Notes under the pieces: generated by a model
Seen by the model: the letters and a program-made list of their open reading frames with translations, nothing else
What the model was told of the DNA's origin: nothing
The model's database searches: none
Shown: positions 7,133 through 16,897 of the stretch, piece after piece
Layout of the letters: every line of letters begins with the position of its first letter
Numbering within the stretch: position 1 is the first letter of the stretch
Position numbers and translations under genes: made by a program
DNA from: Bradyrhizobium neotropicale
GTDB taxonomy: Bacteria > Pseudomonadota > Alphaproteobacteria > Rhizobiales > Xanthobacteraceae
Assembly: GCF_001641695.1 (NCBI RefSeq)
Contig: NZ_LSEF01000034.1
Span: forward strand, 64,206-102,984
Direction: 5' to 3'
Length of the DNA: 38,779 nucleotides

Positions 7133-9625
7133 CTAATAGCCAGAGAGACCGGAAGTGCTGGTCGTCGACGTCGTCGCCAGCGTGCGCAGGCCGATCTGGA
7201 ACATGAACGCATGGCTCAGCACGGGCGGCGCCGAGCCCGCGGAGTAGCTATAGGAAGTTACATAGTTCGCCGCCAGCACGAAGCAATCGTCGACATAGCC
7301 GGCGCCGACCACATATTGGTTGAGCTTGTTGGCTTCGAGGTCCCAGCGCGCAGAACCCGACACCACCCAGTTGGACGCAACCTTCAGAGAGCCGGTGGTC
7401 AGGATGCCCTCGCGGCGCGTCAGATAGCCGAGCTCCGGCTGCGGCGCATAGTTGCCGTAGATCATGCTGACCGACCAGCGGTCGAAATTGGCGCGACCCT
7501 CTGCCTCGAAGCGCTGGATGTTCCAGGTTTGCTCATCCATGCGGCTGCGGACGCTGAACGTATAGGTCCGGTTCGGGGAGTAGCCGATGCTCGCGACGTA
7601 GTCGGAGCGCGGCTTGTCGAGACCGGAATCGAGACCGGTATTGATGGAATCCTGGACCGCGAAGGAGTTCAGGCCGAACAGCTGGTAGGACTGCCCGAAC
7701 AACGCCTTGACGGCGCCGCCCTGGTCGAACTGCGTGGTGGCCTGCACCCCGACATTGGCGCGGCCGCCGCCCTCGACGCGGTCGTAGCCGGAGAACTTGT
7801 CGACGCTGAACAGGTTCGAGGCGTCGAACACCATGCTCTGCGCGTCCTCGTTGGGAAGCTTGCCGGCATAGCTCTCGTTCGGCCGGATGATGATCTGCGC
7901 GATCGGCTCGACGGTCGTCGAACCCCAAGGCTGAACGTTGATGAAGGGATAGCGGTACTCGAGGCCAACCGTCGGCATCAGGCGCAACGCCTGGGTGTCG
8001 CCGACGGGCAGGAAGTTCGACACGCCCGGCTGGTTGGAAACCGAGGAGTTGATCGCGTCGGCGCGGACGCTGGCGAACGGCGTCCAGATCTCACCGAACG
8101 GATCGGTGAAGGACTTGCGCCACTGCGCTTCCGCCGTCAGGCGGGTGTAGGTGCCGGGGAAGCCGCGCAGGAGGCACTGCGACGGCGTGCGCGCCAGCGG
8201 GTCGGCCGACGCCGTCGTGCACAGGCTGGCGGTGTTGGCGAGCGTCGTGATCGGATCGAACACCGCGGTCTCACGCGACAGGTTCTGGAAGTTGGTCCTG
8301 TAGCTGAACTCGCCGCCGAAGACCGGATAGTTGAGCACGTTCGAGTAGTCGATCACCGGATAGACCACCGGCACCTGGCTCTGGTTGCCCGAGTAGCTCA
8401 GCCAGTACATCGTGCGTGCGTCGAAGAAGCTGCGGTTGCCGACACCGGTCAGATAGAGCTGCGACAGCGCTTCGGTCGGCAGCAGCAGGAACGAGCCGAG
8501 CGGATCGCGGTACTGATAGAGCCGGTAGTCCGAGAAGAAATAGTAGTCGGACATCAGGACGCCTTCCCAGCCCCAGACCCACTTGTCGTTCAGCGCGAAC
8601 TGACCCTTGGTGTCGATGGCGCCGCGGAACTGGCGGTCACCTGGCTGGCCGGCAAACGCTCCGGGATCGAGCTGGTCGATGCCATAGGCGCGGATCTGGT
8701 AGGCGCCATCGATCAGGCGCTGCCGGAATTCGCCCTGAAGCAGCACGCCTTGGCGCGTCATGAAGCGCGGGGTGAAGGTTGCGTCCATATCGGGCGCGAT
8801 CGCCCAATAATAGGGAGCTTCGACGCCAAAGCCCGTGTTCGACGTGCCGGGAAAATAGCCGGGCATCAGGAAGCCGGACTTGCGCTTCACGGTCGGATCG
8901 GGCGTCGAGAAGTACGGCATGTAGGCCATTGGCACGCCGAAGAATTCGAGCTGCGCGTTCTCGAAATACAGCATCTTCTCCTGCTGGTCGTGGATGATGC
9001 GCGCACCCTTGACCTGCCACAGCGGCGGCTTCTTCGGATCGTCCTTACACGGCGCGCAGGCCGTGTAGACGCCGTTCTCGAAAACGGTGTAGTTGCCGCT
9101 GGAGCGGTCGGCGCGGGTCGCGGCCATGCGGGTCTGGTCGGCGGTGTCCACGCGCAGCGAATCGACGAACCCGTCACGATAGTCGTCGGACAGGTCCATG
9201 ATCTCGGCATAGGTGATCTTGCCGTCGGCATCCGTCATGCGGATGTTGCCTTCGGCATGCAGCCGTTTGGTCTTCTGGTCGTAGATGACCCTGTCGGCTT
9301 CGACGCTGGTGCCGTTGTAGAAGAGCTGGACGTTGCCGACCGCGGAGACGCGCGAGTTATTGTAGTCGTAATCGACCTCGGTCGCCTGCACGAGCATCTG
9401 ATTGTCGTTGGCGACCTTGGGCGGCTTCGGACGGGGCGGCAGCGGATTGTAGGTGAAGCTCTGCGCGCCGGCCGGTGTCACGGCGGCGACGTCGATCAGG
9501 CCGGCAAACGATGCGGCGGTAATGAGGGCAAGCAGGACCTTGCGCACGGGCAAGCCGGTCCCGTTCGCGCGCACCGTGGTGCGCCGCGTCAAACAAGACA
9601 CAGGTCCTCGCCGGACGGCAGTCAC
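7133..9625 (-). CDS. lptD: LPS-assembly outer-membrane protein LptD
   Basis: The protein (830 residues from this start) has a signal peptide ending PAGAQS, then an OstA-like periplasmic domain beginning QMLVQATEVDYDYNN. A long 26-strand-type barrel region fills the rest. Internal marks include YFSTPDPTVKRKSGFL and Cys residues that could form LptD disulfides. It inserts lipopolysaccharide into the outer leaflet of the outer membrane. I chose a GTG start at 9625: AGGAGG lies seven bases upstream, and the GTG overlaps the lptG stop as TAGTG. The frame is open further upstream into lptG, but without support. The C-terminus is reached at 7133. Confidence 0.95.
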   Translation of the reverse strand: MTAVRRGPVSCLTRRTTVRANGTGLPVRKVLLALITAASFAGLIDVAAVTPAGAQSFTYNPLPPRPKPPKVANDNQMLVQATEVDYDYNNSRVSAVGNVQLFYNGTSVEADRVIYDQKTKRLHAEGNIRMTDADGKITYAEIMDLSDDYRDGFVDSLRVDTADQTRMAATRADRSSGNYTVFENGVYTACAPCKDDPKKPPLWQVKGARIIHDQQEKMLYFENAQLEFFGVPMAYMPYFSTPDPTVKRKSGFLMPGYFPGTSNTGFGVEAPYYWAIAPDMDATFTPRFMTRQGVLLQGEFRQRLIDGAYQIRAYGIDQLDPGAFAGQPGDRQFRGAIDTKGQFALNDKWVWGWEGVLMSDYYFFSDYRLYQYRDPLGSFLLLPTEALSQLYLTGVGNRSFFDARTMYWLSYSGNQSQVPVVYPVIDYSNVLNYPVFGGEFSYRTNFQNLSRETAVFDPITTLANTASLCTTASADPLARTPSQCLLRGFPGTYTRLTAEAQWRKSFTDPFGEIWTPFASVRADAINSSVSNQPGVSNFLPVGDTQALRLMPTVGLEYRYPFINVQPWGSTTVEPIAQIIIRPNESYAGKLPNEDAQSMVFDASNLFSVDKFSGYDRVEGGGRANVGVQATTQFDQGGAVKALFGQSYQLFGLNSFAVQDSINTGLDSGLDKPRSDYVASIGYSPNRTYTFSVRSRMDEQTWNIQRFEAEGRANFDRWSVSMIYGNYAPQPELGYLTRREGILTTGSLKVASNWVVSGSARWDLEANKLNQYVVGAGYVDDCFVLAANYVTSYSYSAGSAPPVLSHAFMFQIGLRTLATTSTTSTSGLSGY

Positions 9626-10722
9626 TAACCGTCCTCCTGATACAGCAAGGCCAAGAAGCCGGTGAGGCCACCCACCACAACGGGCAACCACGCCGCAGCG
9701 ATCGGATGCATCAACTCAGCCTTGCTCAAGTCTTCAGTTACTTTCGACAGGACGTAGAGCAGAAAGCCCGCGCCCACGCCACTCAAAACCATCTTCTGTA
9801 CGCCACCCATCCGGAAGAAGCGCAACGACACGGAAGCTGCCAGCATCACCATCGCTGCAAGCAAAAACGGCTGTGCCAGCAGCTTGTGATACTGGAGTCG
9901 ATATCCGGCTGTCGCGAAGCCTGAGCTCTCGGATGAGCGGATGTAGCTCGGTAGTTGCCAAAAGGACACAGTCTCGGGTGTGGAAAAGCTGTTGCGGACC
10001 TGGGCCTCGGTCAGCGTCGTCGGAATCTCCAGCCGCGCCTGGTCGACGGGCGGGGCGTCCAGCGAGAAGCGGCGCACGGTCTTGAACAGCCAATGGCCGT
10101 CCTCGAGCGTCGCCTCGCGCGCCTCGATTCGCTCCTTGAAATGCCAATCTGTATCAAACCGGAACAACGTCAGCCCGGTCAGCCGCACGCCCTGCTGCTC
10201 GCTGCGCGCCGCGTTGATGATGACCTGGCCGTCATTGGTGACCTGGTTGAGCCAGAAGCCTGAGGCGTCCTGGATGCCGCCGCCCGGTGCCGAGCCGAAT
10301 AGCTCCGCCTCCATGCGCTTGGAGAGTTCGCGCAAGTTCGCCGACATCGGATTGTAGACGGTGGTGGCGATCACTCCGATCAGCAGCGCGCTGCCGAGCG
10401 CCGGCGAGATGAACTGCCAGGCGGAGATGCCGGCGGCGCGGGCGACCACGAGCTCGAGCCGGCGGGAGAGGGCGAGATAGCAGGTCATGGCGCCGATCAG
10501 CATGCAGAACGGCGTCAGCTTCTCCAGCAGCTGCGGCACGCGGAACAGCGAGGTCTCGGCGACCATGATCGCGGAGGCCGAGGCCAGCCCTGAGGTTTTG
10601 CGCACCATCTCGATGTAGTCGACCAGCACGAGCAGCAGGAAGATGCTCGCGAACACGCCGAGCGCCGCGATGACGAAGCGGCCGGCGAAATAGCGCCCGA
10701 GCGTGTTGGTGAGCATGCTCAT
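9625..10722 (-). CDS. lptG: LPS export ABC transporter permease LptG
   Basis: The 365-residue protein begins MSMLTNTLGRYFAGRF and has transmembrane segments near residues 15-40, 60-85 and 95-120. A large periplasmic beta-jellyroll-like domain (about 130-270) follows, with three more membrane segments at the end. This is the YjgP/YjgQ family topology. With LptF and the LptB ATPase, it extracts lipopolysaccharide from the inner membrane. The frame is open upstream to 10830, but the ATG at 10722 overlaps the lptF stop as ATGA, which decides the start. A second ATG two codons on is possible. It is translationally coupled at both ends. Confidence 0.95.
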   Translation of the reverse strand: MSMLTNTLGRYFAGRFVIAALGVFASIFLLLVLVDYIEMVRKTSGLASASAIMVAETSLFRVPQLLEKLTPFCMLIGAMTCYLALSRRLELVVARAAGISAWQFISPALGSALLIGVIATTVYNPMSANLRELSKRMEAELFGSAPGGGIQDASGFWLNQVTNDGQVIINAARSEQQGVRLTGLTLFRFDTDWHFKERIEAREATLEDGHWLFKTVRRFSLDAPPVDQARLEIPTTLTEAQVRNSFSTPETVSFWQLPSYIRSSESSGFATAGYRLQYHKLLAQPFLLAAMVMLAASVSLRFFRMGGVQKMVLSGVGAGFLLYVLSKVTEDLSKAELMHPIAAAWLPVVVGGLTGFLALLYQEDG

Positions 10723-11888
10723 GCGGCGGCCGGACGTCCAAACAGACGCGCGATCCGCGCGTTCGATCTGTTGATGGCTTCGAGCAGAGCGGGCGGCGGC
10801 TCGACCACGACGCCGCCGAGGATCATCCACACGCCGCCGCCGATCGCCGCCGCCAGCATCGCGTACTGGATCAGCGCCGCAAACGGCGACTTCACGGCCA
10901 TGACCGAGCAGGCGAATCCGGCCATGCGCAGGCCGAACACGGCGAGCACCGAGCCGCCGATCGAGAAGTTGCGGCTCTGACGCGTGGTGCGCGGAGCGCC
11001 GAGGAAGGCGAAAGTCAGCGCCGCAAAGGCGAACGGGTAGAGCGGCGCCATGATGCGGTCATGCAGCTCGGAACGGAACTGGCCGGGGACGGCCTTGTAG
11101 ACCGGGTCGTCCTCGGCGGGCGAGAACAGCTCCCAGAGATAACGCTCGCGGATGCCGAGGGTGACGTCGTGGCCCTGGTTGGAGAACTTCGACATGTCGA
11201 AGCCGTAGCGGCCGAATGCCACCAGCGCCGGATCGCGCTTGCCGGCCTCGAAGCGCTGGAGATTGCCGTCCTTGAGCACCAGGAACGAACCGTTGTCGTT
11301 CTTCACGACCTCGCCATGTTCGGCGACGATCGAGACGCGCTCATTCGGATCGCGGCGGTCGTCGATGAAGATGCCGGCGAGGATGCCGCCGGGCTGGCGT
11401 TCGCGGATCCGGATCGTGAGATTCTTGTCGAGCTGGGCGAAGCGGCCGGGCTGGAGAATGTTGGTCAGCACGTCGGCGGTGATCTCGGCGTCCCACTGCT
11501 TGATCCGCCGCATGCCGTCGGGGGCGAGATAGGCCGCGATGAAGGCGACCAGCAGCGCCACCACGCAGGTGGCGTAGAAGAACGGATAGAACAGCCGGAA
11601 CGGCGAGAAGCCGGCGGCATTCATCACGATGATCTCGGAATCGGTCGCGAGCTTGTTCAGCGTGTGCGAGATCGCGATCATCAGCGCGATCGGCGAGATG
11701 ATCAGGATCAGCGCCGGAATGACGAGGCTGGTGATGCCGAGGAAGGTGAGGATGGTCTGGCCCTGGCTCGTCATCAGGTCGATGCCGCGCAACGCCTGCG
11801 TAATCCAGATCACGCCGGTGAGGCTGACCAGGACGAGCGCAAACGACGCCAGCGTCGTGCGGAAAATATACCTATCGATCGACCCCAT
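10719..11888 (-). CDS. lptF: LPS export ABC transporter permease LptF
   Basis: The 389-residue protein starts MGSIDRYIFRTTLASF. It has the same plan as its neighbour: three N-terminal membrane helices, a periplasmic domain with RPGRFAQL-like and FIDDRRDP segments, and three C-terminal helices. It is the LptG partner in the inner-membrane LptB2FG complex. It is the first gene of the envelope train on this strand and faces pepA across a 339-base divergent intergenic region, an arrangement also known from gammaproteobacteria. Confidence 0.95.
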   Translation of the reverse strand: MGSIDRYIFRTTLASFALVLVSLTGVIWITQALRGIDLMTSQGQTILTFLGITSLVIPALILIISPIALMIAISHTLNKLATDSEIIVMNAAGFSPFRLFYPFFYATCVVALLVAFIAAYLAPDGMRRIKQWDAEITADVLTNILQPGRFAQLDKNLTIRIRERQPGGILAGIFIDDRRDPNERVSIVAEHGEVVKNDNGSFLVLKDGNLQRFEAGKRDPALVAFGRYGFDMSKFSNQGHDVTLGIRERYLWELFSPAEDDPVYKAVPGQFRSELHDRIMAPLYPFAFAALTFAFLGAPRTTRQSRNFSIGGSVLAVFGLRMAGFACSVMAVKSPFAALIQYAMLAAAIGGGVWMILGGVVVEPPPALLEAINRSNARIARLFGRPAAA

Positions 11889-12227
11889 GCGCTACCGCAC
11901 GATTCCCACCAAGGCCCCACTGCAGGTCCCGGAACCTGGCCGCCCGACCCATCCCCGCAAGGGGATCCCCAGGGTCGCGCCGCCACTTCTTCCGCCGCCT
12001 AATCTCTCACTACCATCCCTTTGATCCGTCAACAAAATGGCTGCCCCGTGGCACCGTCAATATATGGTTAATATTTCGCTCGTTGTGGCGTTCGCGCCAC
12101 GGGGGGTGCTTGGCATCGGCCGGGCCTTTCGCCCATAGTGCGGAAAGTCCAGTGAATCGCGGTTCAGCGCCGGCCCTCGGCCGGGGCCGCTGAGCGGCAA
12201 AAGCCCCATGTTTTGGAGGAGTTACCC
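11889..12227. promoter_or_regulatory. Divergent lptF / pepA control region
   Basis: This non-coding region separates the two divergent genes. On minus, a TTGACG hexamer at 12060-12055 is followed 17 bases later by TTTTGT, a weak candidate promoter for lptF; a second TTGACG lies at 12032-12027. On plus, TTGGCA at 12110-12115 is followed after 18 bases by CATAGT at 12134-12139, a weak candidate for pepA. Between them lie two competing hairpins. CCCCGTGGC (12044-12052) can pair with GCCACGGGG (12096-12104), while GTGGCG (12085-12090) pairs with CGCCAC (12095-12100) around a TTCG loop. Promoter calls are by eye only. Confidence 0.3.
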
Positions 12228-13730
12228 ATGTCCGATGCCATCAAGGTCGGCTTCGTCCCGCTTGCCGCCGCGCCCCGTGGCATCCTGGTCGTGTTCTGCG
12301 ACGACAGCTTGAAGGTGGGGCCGGCGACCGCCAAGGCGCTCGGCGCCGCCAACGAACTCGTGAAGCGGGCGGCGGCTGCTGCCGCCTTCAAGGGCAAGAG
12401 TGGTGCGGCTCTGGACATCCTGGCGCCCGAGGGATTGAAGGCCACTCGCCTGATCGTGATCGGCGCCGGCAAGGCTGAAGCGCTGAAGGCGAGCGATTTC
12501 CTCAAATTCGGCGGCGTGGCGGCGAGCAAGCTCCACCCCGGGGGCGGCGCCATGACCATCATGGCGGAGCTGCCCGATGACGCCATGACGAGCGAGCAGG
12601 CGGTCGCGATCGCCGCGGGTCTGCGGCTGCGCGCCTACAAGTTCGATCGCTACAAGACCAAGAAGAAGGACGGCGAGGAGGGCGGCGCCCTGCACGCCGA
12701 GGTCTCGCTTGGGGTTTCCGATGCGGCGGCGGCGAAGAGGGCCTTTGCGTCGGCGGGCCACGTCGTCGACGGCGTGATTCTCGCGCGCGACCTCGTCAAC
12801 GAGCCACCGAACGTGCTCTTTCCCGAGGAGTTCGCGCGCCGGGCAAGCCAGCTCCGCAAGCTCGGCGTCAAGATCGAGGTGCTCGACGTCAAGGCGATGC
12901 AGAAGCTCGGCATGGGCGCGCTGCTCGGCGTCGGCCAGGGTTCGGCGCGGCCGAGCCGCACCGTGATCATGCGCTGGGACGGCGGCAGGAAGGGCACCGC
13001 GCCCGTTGCCTTCGTCGGCAAGGGCGTCTGCTTCGACACCGGCGGCATTTCGATCAAGCCGGCCGGCAGCATGGAGGACATGAAGGGCGACATGGGGGGA
13101 GCTGCCTGCGTCGTCGGCCTGTTGCATGCGCTCGCGGCGCGCAAGGCCAAGGTCAATGCGGTCGGCGCCATCGGCCTCGTCGAGAACATGCCCGATGGCA
13201 ACGCTCAGCGTCCGGGCGACATCGTCACCTCGATGTCGGGCCAGACCATCGAGATCATCAACACCGACGCGGAGGGCCGTCTCGTGCTCGCCGATGTGCT
13301 CTGGTACGTCGCCAAGCGGGTGAAGCCGAAGTTCATGGTGGATCTGGCGACGCTCACCGGCGCGATCATGGTCGCGCTCGGCACCGAGCATGCCGGCATG
13401 TTCTCCAACAATGACGAACTGGCCGAGCGCCTCCTGACGGCCGGGCTCGAGAGCGGCGAGAAGGTCTGGCGCATGCCGCTCGGCCCCGAATACGACAAGC
13501 TGATCGATTCGCAGTTCGCCGACATGAAGAACACCGGCGGCCGCCATGGCGGCTCGATCACGGCGGCGCAGTTCCTCCAGCGCTTCGTCGACGGCACGCC
13601 CTGGGCGCATCTCGACATCGCCGGTACCGCGATGGGCGCGCCGAAGACAGACATCAACCAGAGCTGGGGCTCCGGTTACGGGGTGCGGCTGCTCGACCGG
13701 CTGGTGGCAGATCACTACGAGAGCAAATGA
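12228..13730 (+). CDS. pepA: Leucyl aminopeptidase PepA (M17 family)
   Basis: The 500-residue protein has the M17 signatures: [16 protein letters not shown] (metal and substrate lysine), KGDMGGAA, and [12 protein letters not shown], which carries metal-binding Asp/Glu and the catalytic Arg. The N-terminal macro-like domain precedes the catalytic half. It removes N-terminal residues, preferring Leu, using two metal ions; in some bacteria PepA is also a DNA-binding protein. The start is the ATG at 12228, because GGAGGAG lies just upstream; the frame begins slightly earlier but without a site. Its stop overlaps the holC start as ATGA. Confidence 0.97.
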   Translation: MSDAIKVGFVPLAAAPRGILVVFCDDSLKVGPATAKALGAANELVKRAAAAAAFKGKSGAALDILAPEGLKATRLIVIGAGKAEALKASDFLKFGGVAASKLHPGGGAMTIMAELPDDAMTSEQAVAIAAGLRLRAYKFDRYKTKKKDGEEGGALHAEVSLGVSDAAAAKRAFASAGHVVDGVILARDLVNEPPNVLFPEEFARRASQLRKLGVKIEVLDVKAMQKLGMGALLGVGQGSARPSRTVIMRWDGGRKGTAPVAFVGKGVCFDTGGISIKPAGSMEDMKGDMGGAACVVGLLHALAARKAKVNAVGAIGLVENMPDGNAQRPGDIVTSMSGQTIEIINTDAEGRLVLADVLWYVAKRVKPKFMVDLATLTGAIMVALGTEHAGMFSNNDELAERLLTAGLESGEKVWRMPLGPEYDKLIDSQFADMKNTGGRHGGSITAAQFLQRFVDGTPWAHLDIAGTAMGAPKTDINQSWGSGYGVRLLDRLVADHYESK

Positions 13731-14179
13731 CCGAAGTCCTGTTCTACCATCTGCAAGACATGTCGGTTGAGAACGTCTTGCCGCCGCTTCTTGAGAAGTC
13801 GCTGGAACGCGGCTGGCGGGTCGTCGTGCAGTCGACCTCGCCGGAGCGCGCCGATGCGCTGGATGCGCACTTGTGGACCTATCGCGACGATTCCTTTCTG
13901 CCTCATGCGACATGGCGCGTGAGCGATGCGGCCGACCAGCCGATCGTGCTGGTGATCGAGGAGGACAATCCGAACAACGCCAATGTTCGCTTCCTGATCG
14001 ACAACGCCGCGTTGCCGCAGGACGCCCAAGGCTACGAGCGCATGGTCCTCTTGTTCAACGGCGACGATCCTGACGCGCTGGCCCAGGCGCGCAGTGCCTG
14101 GACGGATTGCAAGACGCGCGGATTCGAGGTGACCTACTGGCAGGCTGACGAGCGCGGCCGGTGGCAGCGGCGGAATTAG
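13727..14179 (+). CDS. holC: DNA polymerase III subunit chi (HolC)
   Basis: The 150-residue protein starts MTEVLFYHL and contains [31 protein letters not shown] and a late FNG(D)DP segment. These are typical of HolC. Chi links the clamp loader to single-stranded DNA-binding protein at the replication fork. The start ATG overlaps the pepA stop, so expression is probably coupled; pepA-holC is a widely conserved pair. The length is normal for the family. Nothing gene-like was found in the 128 bases downstream. Confidence 0.92.
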   Translation: MTEVLFYHLQDMSVENVLPPLLEKSLERGWRVVVQSTSPERADALDAHLWTYRDDSFLPHATWRVSDAADQPIVLVIEEDNPNNANVRFLIDNAALPQDAQGYERMVLLFNGDDPDALAQARSAWTDCKTRGFEVTYWQADERGRWQRRN

Positions 14180-14307
14180 CGGTCGATCGCAATTAATGAT
14201 AATTTGCACTTTGCGGGCGATGCTGGCTTTGGCCACCTTCGTGCCGCAAAGTGATGTTGGGACAATCGCTTAGGGCTGGTCCTTCACCCGGGGGAATTTA
14301 GTTTATC

Positions 14308-14838
14308 GTGCGACATCAAAAGCTTCCAAAGGCGCTCATAGTTGCGTTGGCCGCCGTCGCACCGCTGATCGCGGGCTGCTCGAGCGGAAGCGATGTGTTT
14401 TCGAAGGACGCCGAGTGGTTCGCCAGGGCCGGCCGCCTGAGCATCAAGAACATCTCGATCGAATCGCCGCCGCTGACTCCCGACAAGCCGGTGAGGGCCG
14501 ACGATCTCGTCAGCGCCGAGGGCGCCTGTCCGGGCATGGCCCCTGTTGGCGCGCCGGGCGATGCCAATGCCTCGACCGAGCCATCCGCTCCGTCGGGCGG
14601 GACGGTCGCACTCGGCCATACCGAATGCGACGTGGTGCGCGGCATCGGCGCGCCCTCGAACGTCAACATCTCCAATGATGCCGGCGGCCGGCGTGTCGTC
14701 GTCGTCACCTGGCTCACAGGGCCGCGCGCCGGCATCTACACCTTCACCTCAGGCCGCCTGTCCTCGATCGAAGCCGGGCCCGAGCAGGCGCCCGCGCCGA
14801 AGCCGGTCAAGCCGAAGGCAAAGAAGAAGTCGGCGTAG
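14308..14838 (+). CDS. Putative outer-membrane lipoprotein
   Basis: The 176-residue protein starts at a GTG and has a signal peptide with lipobox LIAGC, so the mature N-terminus should be the lipidated Cys at about residue 23. An Ala/Pro-rich middle follows. A conserved-looking domain then reads LGHTECDVVRGIGAPSNVNI, followed by VTWLTGPRAGIYTFTSGRLSSIEA. The gap between a G-x-T-x-x-x-V helix and a final strand resembles the small SmpA/OmlA (BamE) fold, but this is only a resemblance. The tail is Lys/Pro-rich. It stands alone between holC and the convergent ABC-F gene. No function is assigned. Confidence 0.8.
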   Translation: MRHQKLPKALIVALAAVAPLIAGCSSGSDVFSKDAEWFARAGRLSIKNISIESPPLTPDKPVRADDLVSAEGACPGMAPVGAPGDANASTEPSAPSGGTVALGHTECDVVRGIGAPSNVNISNDAGGRRVVVVTWLTGPRAGIYTFTSGRLSSIEAGPEQAPAPKPVKPKAKKKSA

Positions 14839-14919
14839 TCGCGGCCGCTCGTGTCCCGGGCGCGGCGCGGCATGAAATGACGCGACACTGAGCCGGGATT
14901 CAGTTCGTAACGACGATGG

Positions 14920-14967
14920 GCCCCGGCTCAGCAGCGCATCACCGTCGTGCTGCGCTGCGTCCGGGGC
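14920..14967. repeat. Imperfect palindromic intergenic repeat
   Basis: Left arm GCCCCGG-CTCAGC-AGCGCA (14920-14938) pairs with TGCGCTGCGT-CCGGGGC (14951-14967), leaving a short loop. It lies between the convergent ends of the lipoprotein and ABC-F genes. The sequence resembles a repeat class I associate with Bradyrhizobium intergenic regions. It could also act as a bidirectional transcription barrier, although no T-tract follows. Confidence 0.55.
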
Positions 14968-14981
14968 ACTAGAGCAGCGAT

Positions 14982-16847
14982 CTACCCCACCGCCTCGTCG
15001 TATTGCGCGCTGGCTTCGAGCCATTGCTCTTCTGCGCGTGCCAGCGCGTCCGCGGCATTGGCGCGTGCCTTGGAGAGTTGCGCGGCCTGCTTGGGGTCGC
15101 GGGTGAAGATGTCGGGCAGGGCGAGTGCGGTGTCGATCTTGGCGATGATCTCGCTGACGCGCGCGATCTCGGCCTCCGCCTCGGCGATGCGCTTCTTCAG
15201 CGGGCCGCGATTGTCTGATCTTGGACGCTGCTGCTTTTCGCTCACGGCGCTCCGCTCGCGTGGCGCGGCTTCCGCGTTGCGCGATGACAGCACCAGGCGG
15301 CGATACTCGTCGAGGTCGCCGTCGTAGTTGGTCACGGTGCGATCGGCGACGATCCAGAGCCGCTCGGCGCAGGCCTCGATCAAATAGCGGTCGTGCGAGA
15401 CCATGATGACCGCGCCGGGAAACTCGTTGATGGCTTCGGCGAGCGCGGCGCGGCTGTCGATGTCGAGATGGTTGGTCGGCTCGTCCAGGATGATCATGTT
15501 GGGGCCGAAGAAGGTCGCAAGGCCGAGCAGGAGCCTTGCCTTCTCGCCGCCCGACAGCTTTCCGGCCTTGGTGTCCGCCGCCTTGCCGGAAAAGCCGAGC
15601 GCGCCGGCACGCGCCCGCACCTTGGCCTCGGGCGCATCGCCGCCCATCAGCTTGCGGACGTGATCGTAGGCGGAGGCGTCCTCGTTCAACTCGTCGAGCT
15701 GGTGCTGCGCGAAATAGGCGATCGACAGCTTGTCGGCGCGCGTGACCTTACCCGAGAACGGCGCGAGGCGGCCGGCTAGCAGCTTGACCAGCGTCGACTT
15801 GCCGTTGCCGTTGGCGCCGAGAAGCGCGATGCGGTCGTCATTGTCGATGCGCAAGGTGACGCGGCCCAGCACCGGCGTCGCCGTGTCGTAGCCGACCGAG
15901 ACGTTGTCGACGGCGATGATCGGCGGCGACAGCATCTTCTCCGGCGCGGGGAAGCTGATCTCGTGTACGTCCTCGGTCACGAGTGCCGTGATCGGCTTCA
16001 GCCGTTCGAGCATCTTGACGCGCGACTGCGCCTGGCGTGCCTTCGACGCCTTGGCCTTGAAGCGGTCGACGAAGGCCTGCAGGCGCGCGCGCTCGGCCTC
16101 CTGGCGCTTCACCTGCTTGGCATCGAGCAGCTCGCGCGCGGCGCGCTGCTCCTCGAAAGAGGAGTAGGAGCCGCGATAGAGCGTGAGCTTGCCGCGCTCC
16201 AGATGCAGGATCTGGTCGACCGAGCTCTCGAGCAGGTCGCGGTCGTGGCTGATCACGATCACCGTGCGCGGATAATGCGCCAGATGGTCCTCCAGCCACA
16301 GCGTGCCTTCAAGGTCGAGATAGTTGGTGGGCTCGTCGAGCAGCAGCAGGTCAGGGGCCGCGAACAGGGTCGCGGCCAGCGCGACGCGCATGCGCCAGCC
16401 GCCGGAGAACTCCGCGCAGGGGCGCGCCTGATCGGCGGCCGAGAAGCCGAGGCCGGAAAGGATCGCGGCTGCTCGGCTCGGAGCCGAATGCGCGTCGATG
16501 TCGACAAGGCGGGTCTGGATCTCGGCGATCCGGTGCGGATCGGTCGCGCTCTCGGCCTCGCGCAGCAGCGCGTCGCGCTCGAGATCGGCCCTGAGCACGA
16601 CCTCGATCAGGCTTTCCGGTCCGTTTGGCGCCTCCTGCGCGAGGCTGCCGACGCGCCAGCGCGGTGGCAACGTCACCGTTCCATGCTCGGCGGCGAGCTC
16701 GCCGCGAATCACCTTGAACAGCGTCGACTTGCCGGTGCCATTGCGCCCGACCAGACCAACGCGCGAACCGGGCGTGATCTGCACGGAACTCTGGTCGATC
16801 AGGAGGCGTCCGGCGAGCCGGACCGAGAGGTCGGTGATGGAAAGCAT
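14982..16847 (-). CDS. ABC-F family ATP-binding protein (YheS-like)
   Basis: The 621-residue protein has two ABC ATPase domains in tandem and no membrane segment. Domain 1 has Walker A GRNGTGKS (about 35-42), signature FSGGW and LLLDEPTNYLD. Domain 2 has Walker A GANGNGKS, signature LSGGEKAR and MIILDEPTNHLD. The linker between them is long and basic, and a C-terminal coiled-coil with KKRIAEAEAEIARV is present. This is the ABC-F layout: soluble proteins that act on the ribosome, some throttling translation or rescuing stalls. Length and the C-terminal extension fit the YheS/Uup-like branch; the exact subfamily is inference. It is probably transcribed with the 60-residue gene 50 bases upstream. 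Confidence 0.93.
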   Translation of the reverse strand: MLSITDLSVRLAGRLLIDQSSVQITPGSRVGLVGRNGTGKSTLFKVIRGELAAEHGTVTLPPRWRVGSLAQEAPNGPESLIEVVLRADLERDALLREAESATDPHRIAEIQTRLVDIDAHSAPSRAAAILSGLGFSAADQARPCAEFSGGWRMRVALAATLFAAPDLLLLDEPTNYLDLEGTLWLEDHLAHYPRTVIVISHDRDLLESSVDQILHLERGKLTLYRGSYSSFEEQRAARELLDAKQVKRQEAERARLQAFVDRFKAKASKARQAQSRVKMLERLKPITALVTEDVHEISFPAPEKMLSPPIIAVDNVSVGYDTATPVLGRVTLRIDNDDRIALLGANGNGKSTLVKLLAGRLAPFSGKVTRADKLSIAYFAQHQLDELNEDASAYDHVRKLMGGDAPEAKVRARAGALGFSGKAADTKAGKLSGGEKARLLLGLATFFGPNMIILDEPTNHLDIDSRAALAEAINEFPGAVIMVSHDRYLIEACAERLWIVADRTVTNYDGDLDEYRRLVLSSRNAEAAPRERSAVSEKQQRPRSDNRGPLKKRIAEAEAEIARVSEIIAKIDTALALPDIFTRDPKQAAQLSKARANAADALARAEEQWLEASAQYDEAVG

Positions 16848-16897
16848 GCGGCCTTGTCACCGCAAGGCGGCGCGAACGCAACCCGTTTTTGCGCCCG

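Noticed and set aside
7211..9628. An 805-codon open frame on plus, antisense to lptD
   Set aside because: It is an antisense shadow in GC-rich DNA; composition is Arg/Gly/Asp/Val-rich with no domain, while lptD on minus is unmistakable.
12022..12032. TTGATCCGTCAA-like dyad resembling an FNR/FixK box
   Set aside because: The half-sites are separated by four bases, not the six of the TTGA-N6-TCAA consensus.
12222..13913. A 563-codon open frame on minus, antisense to pepA
   Set aside because: pepA carries all M17 motifs; the antisense frame has a biased composition and no recognisable signature.
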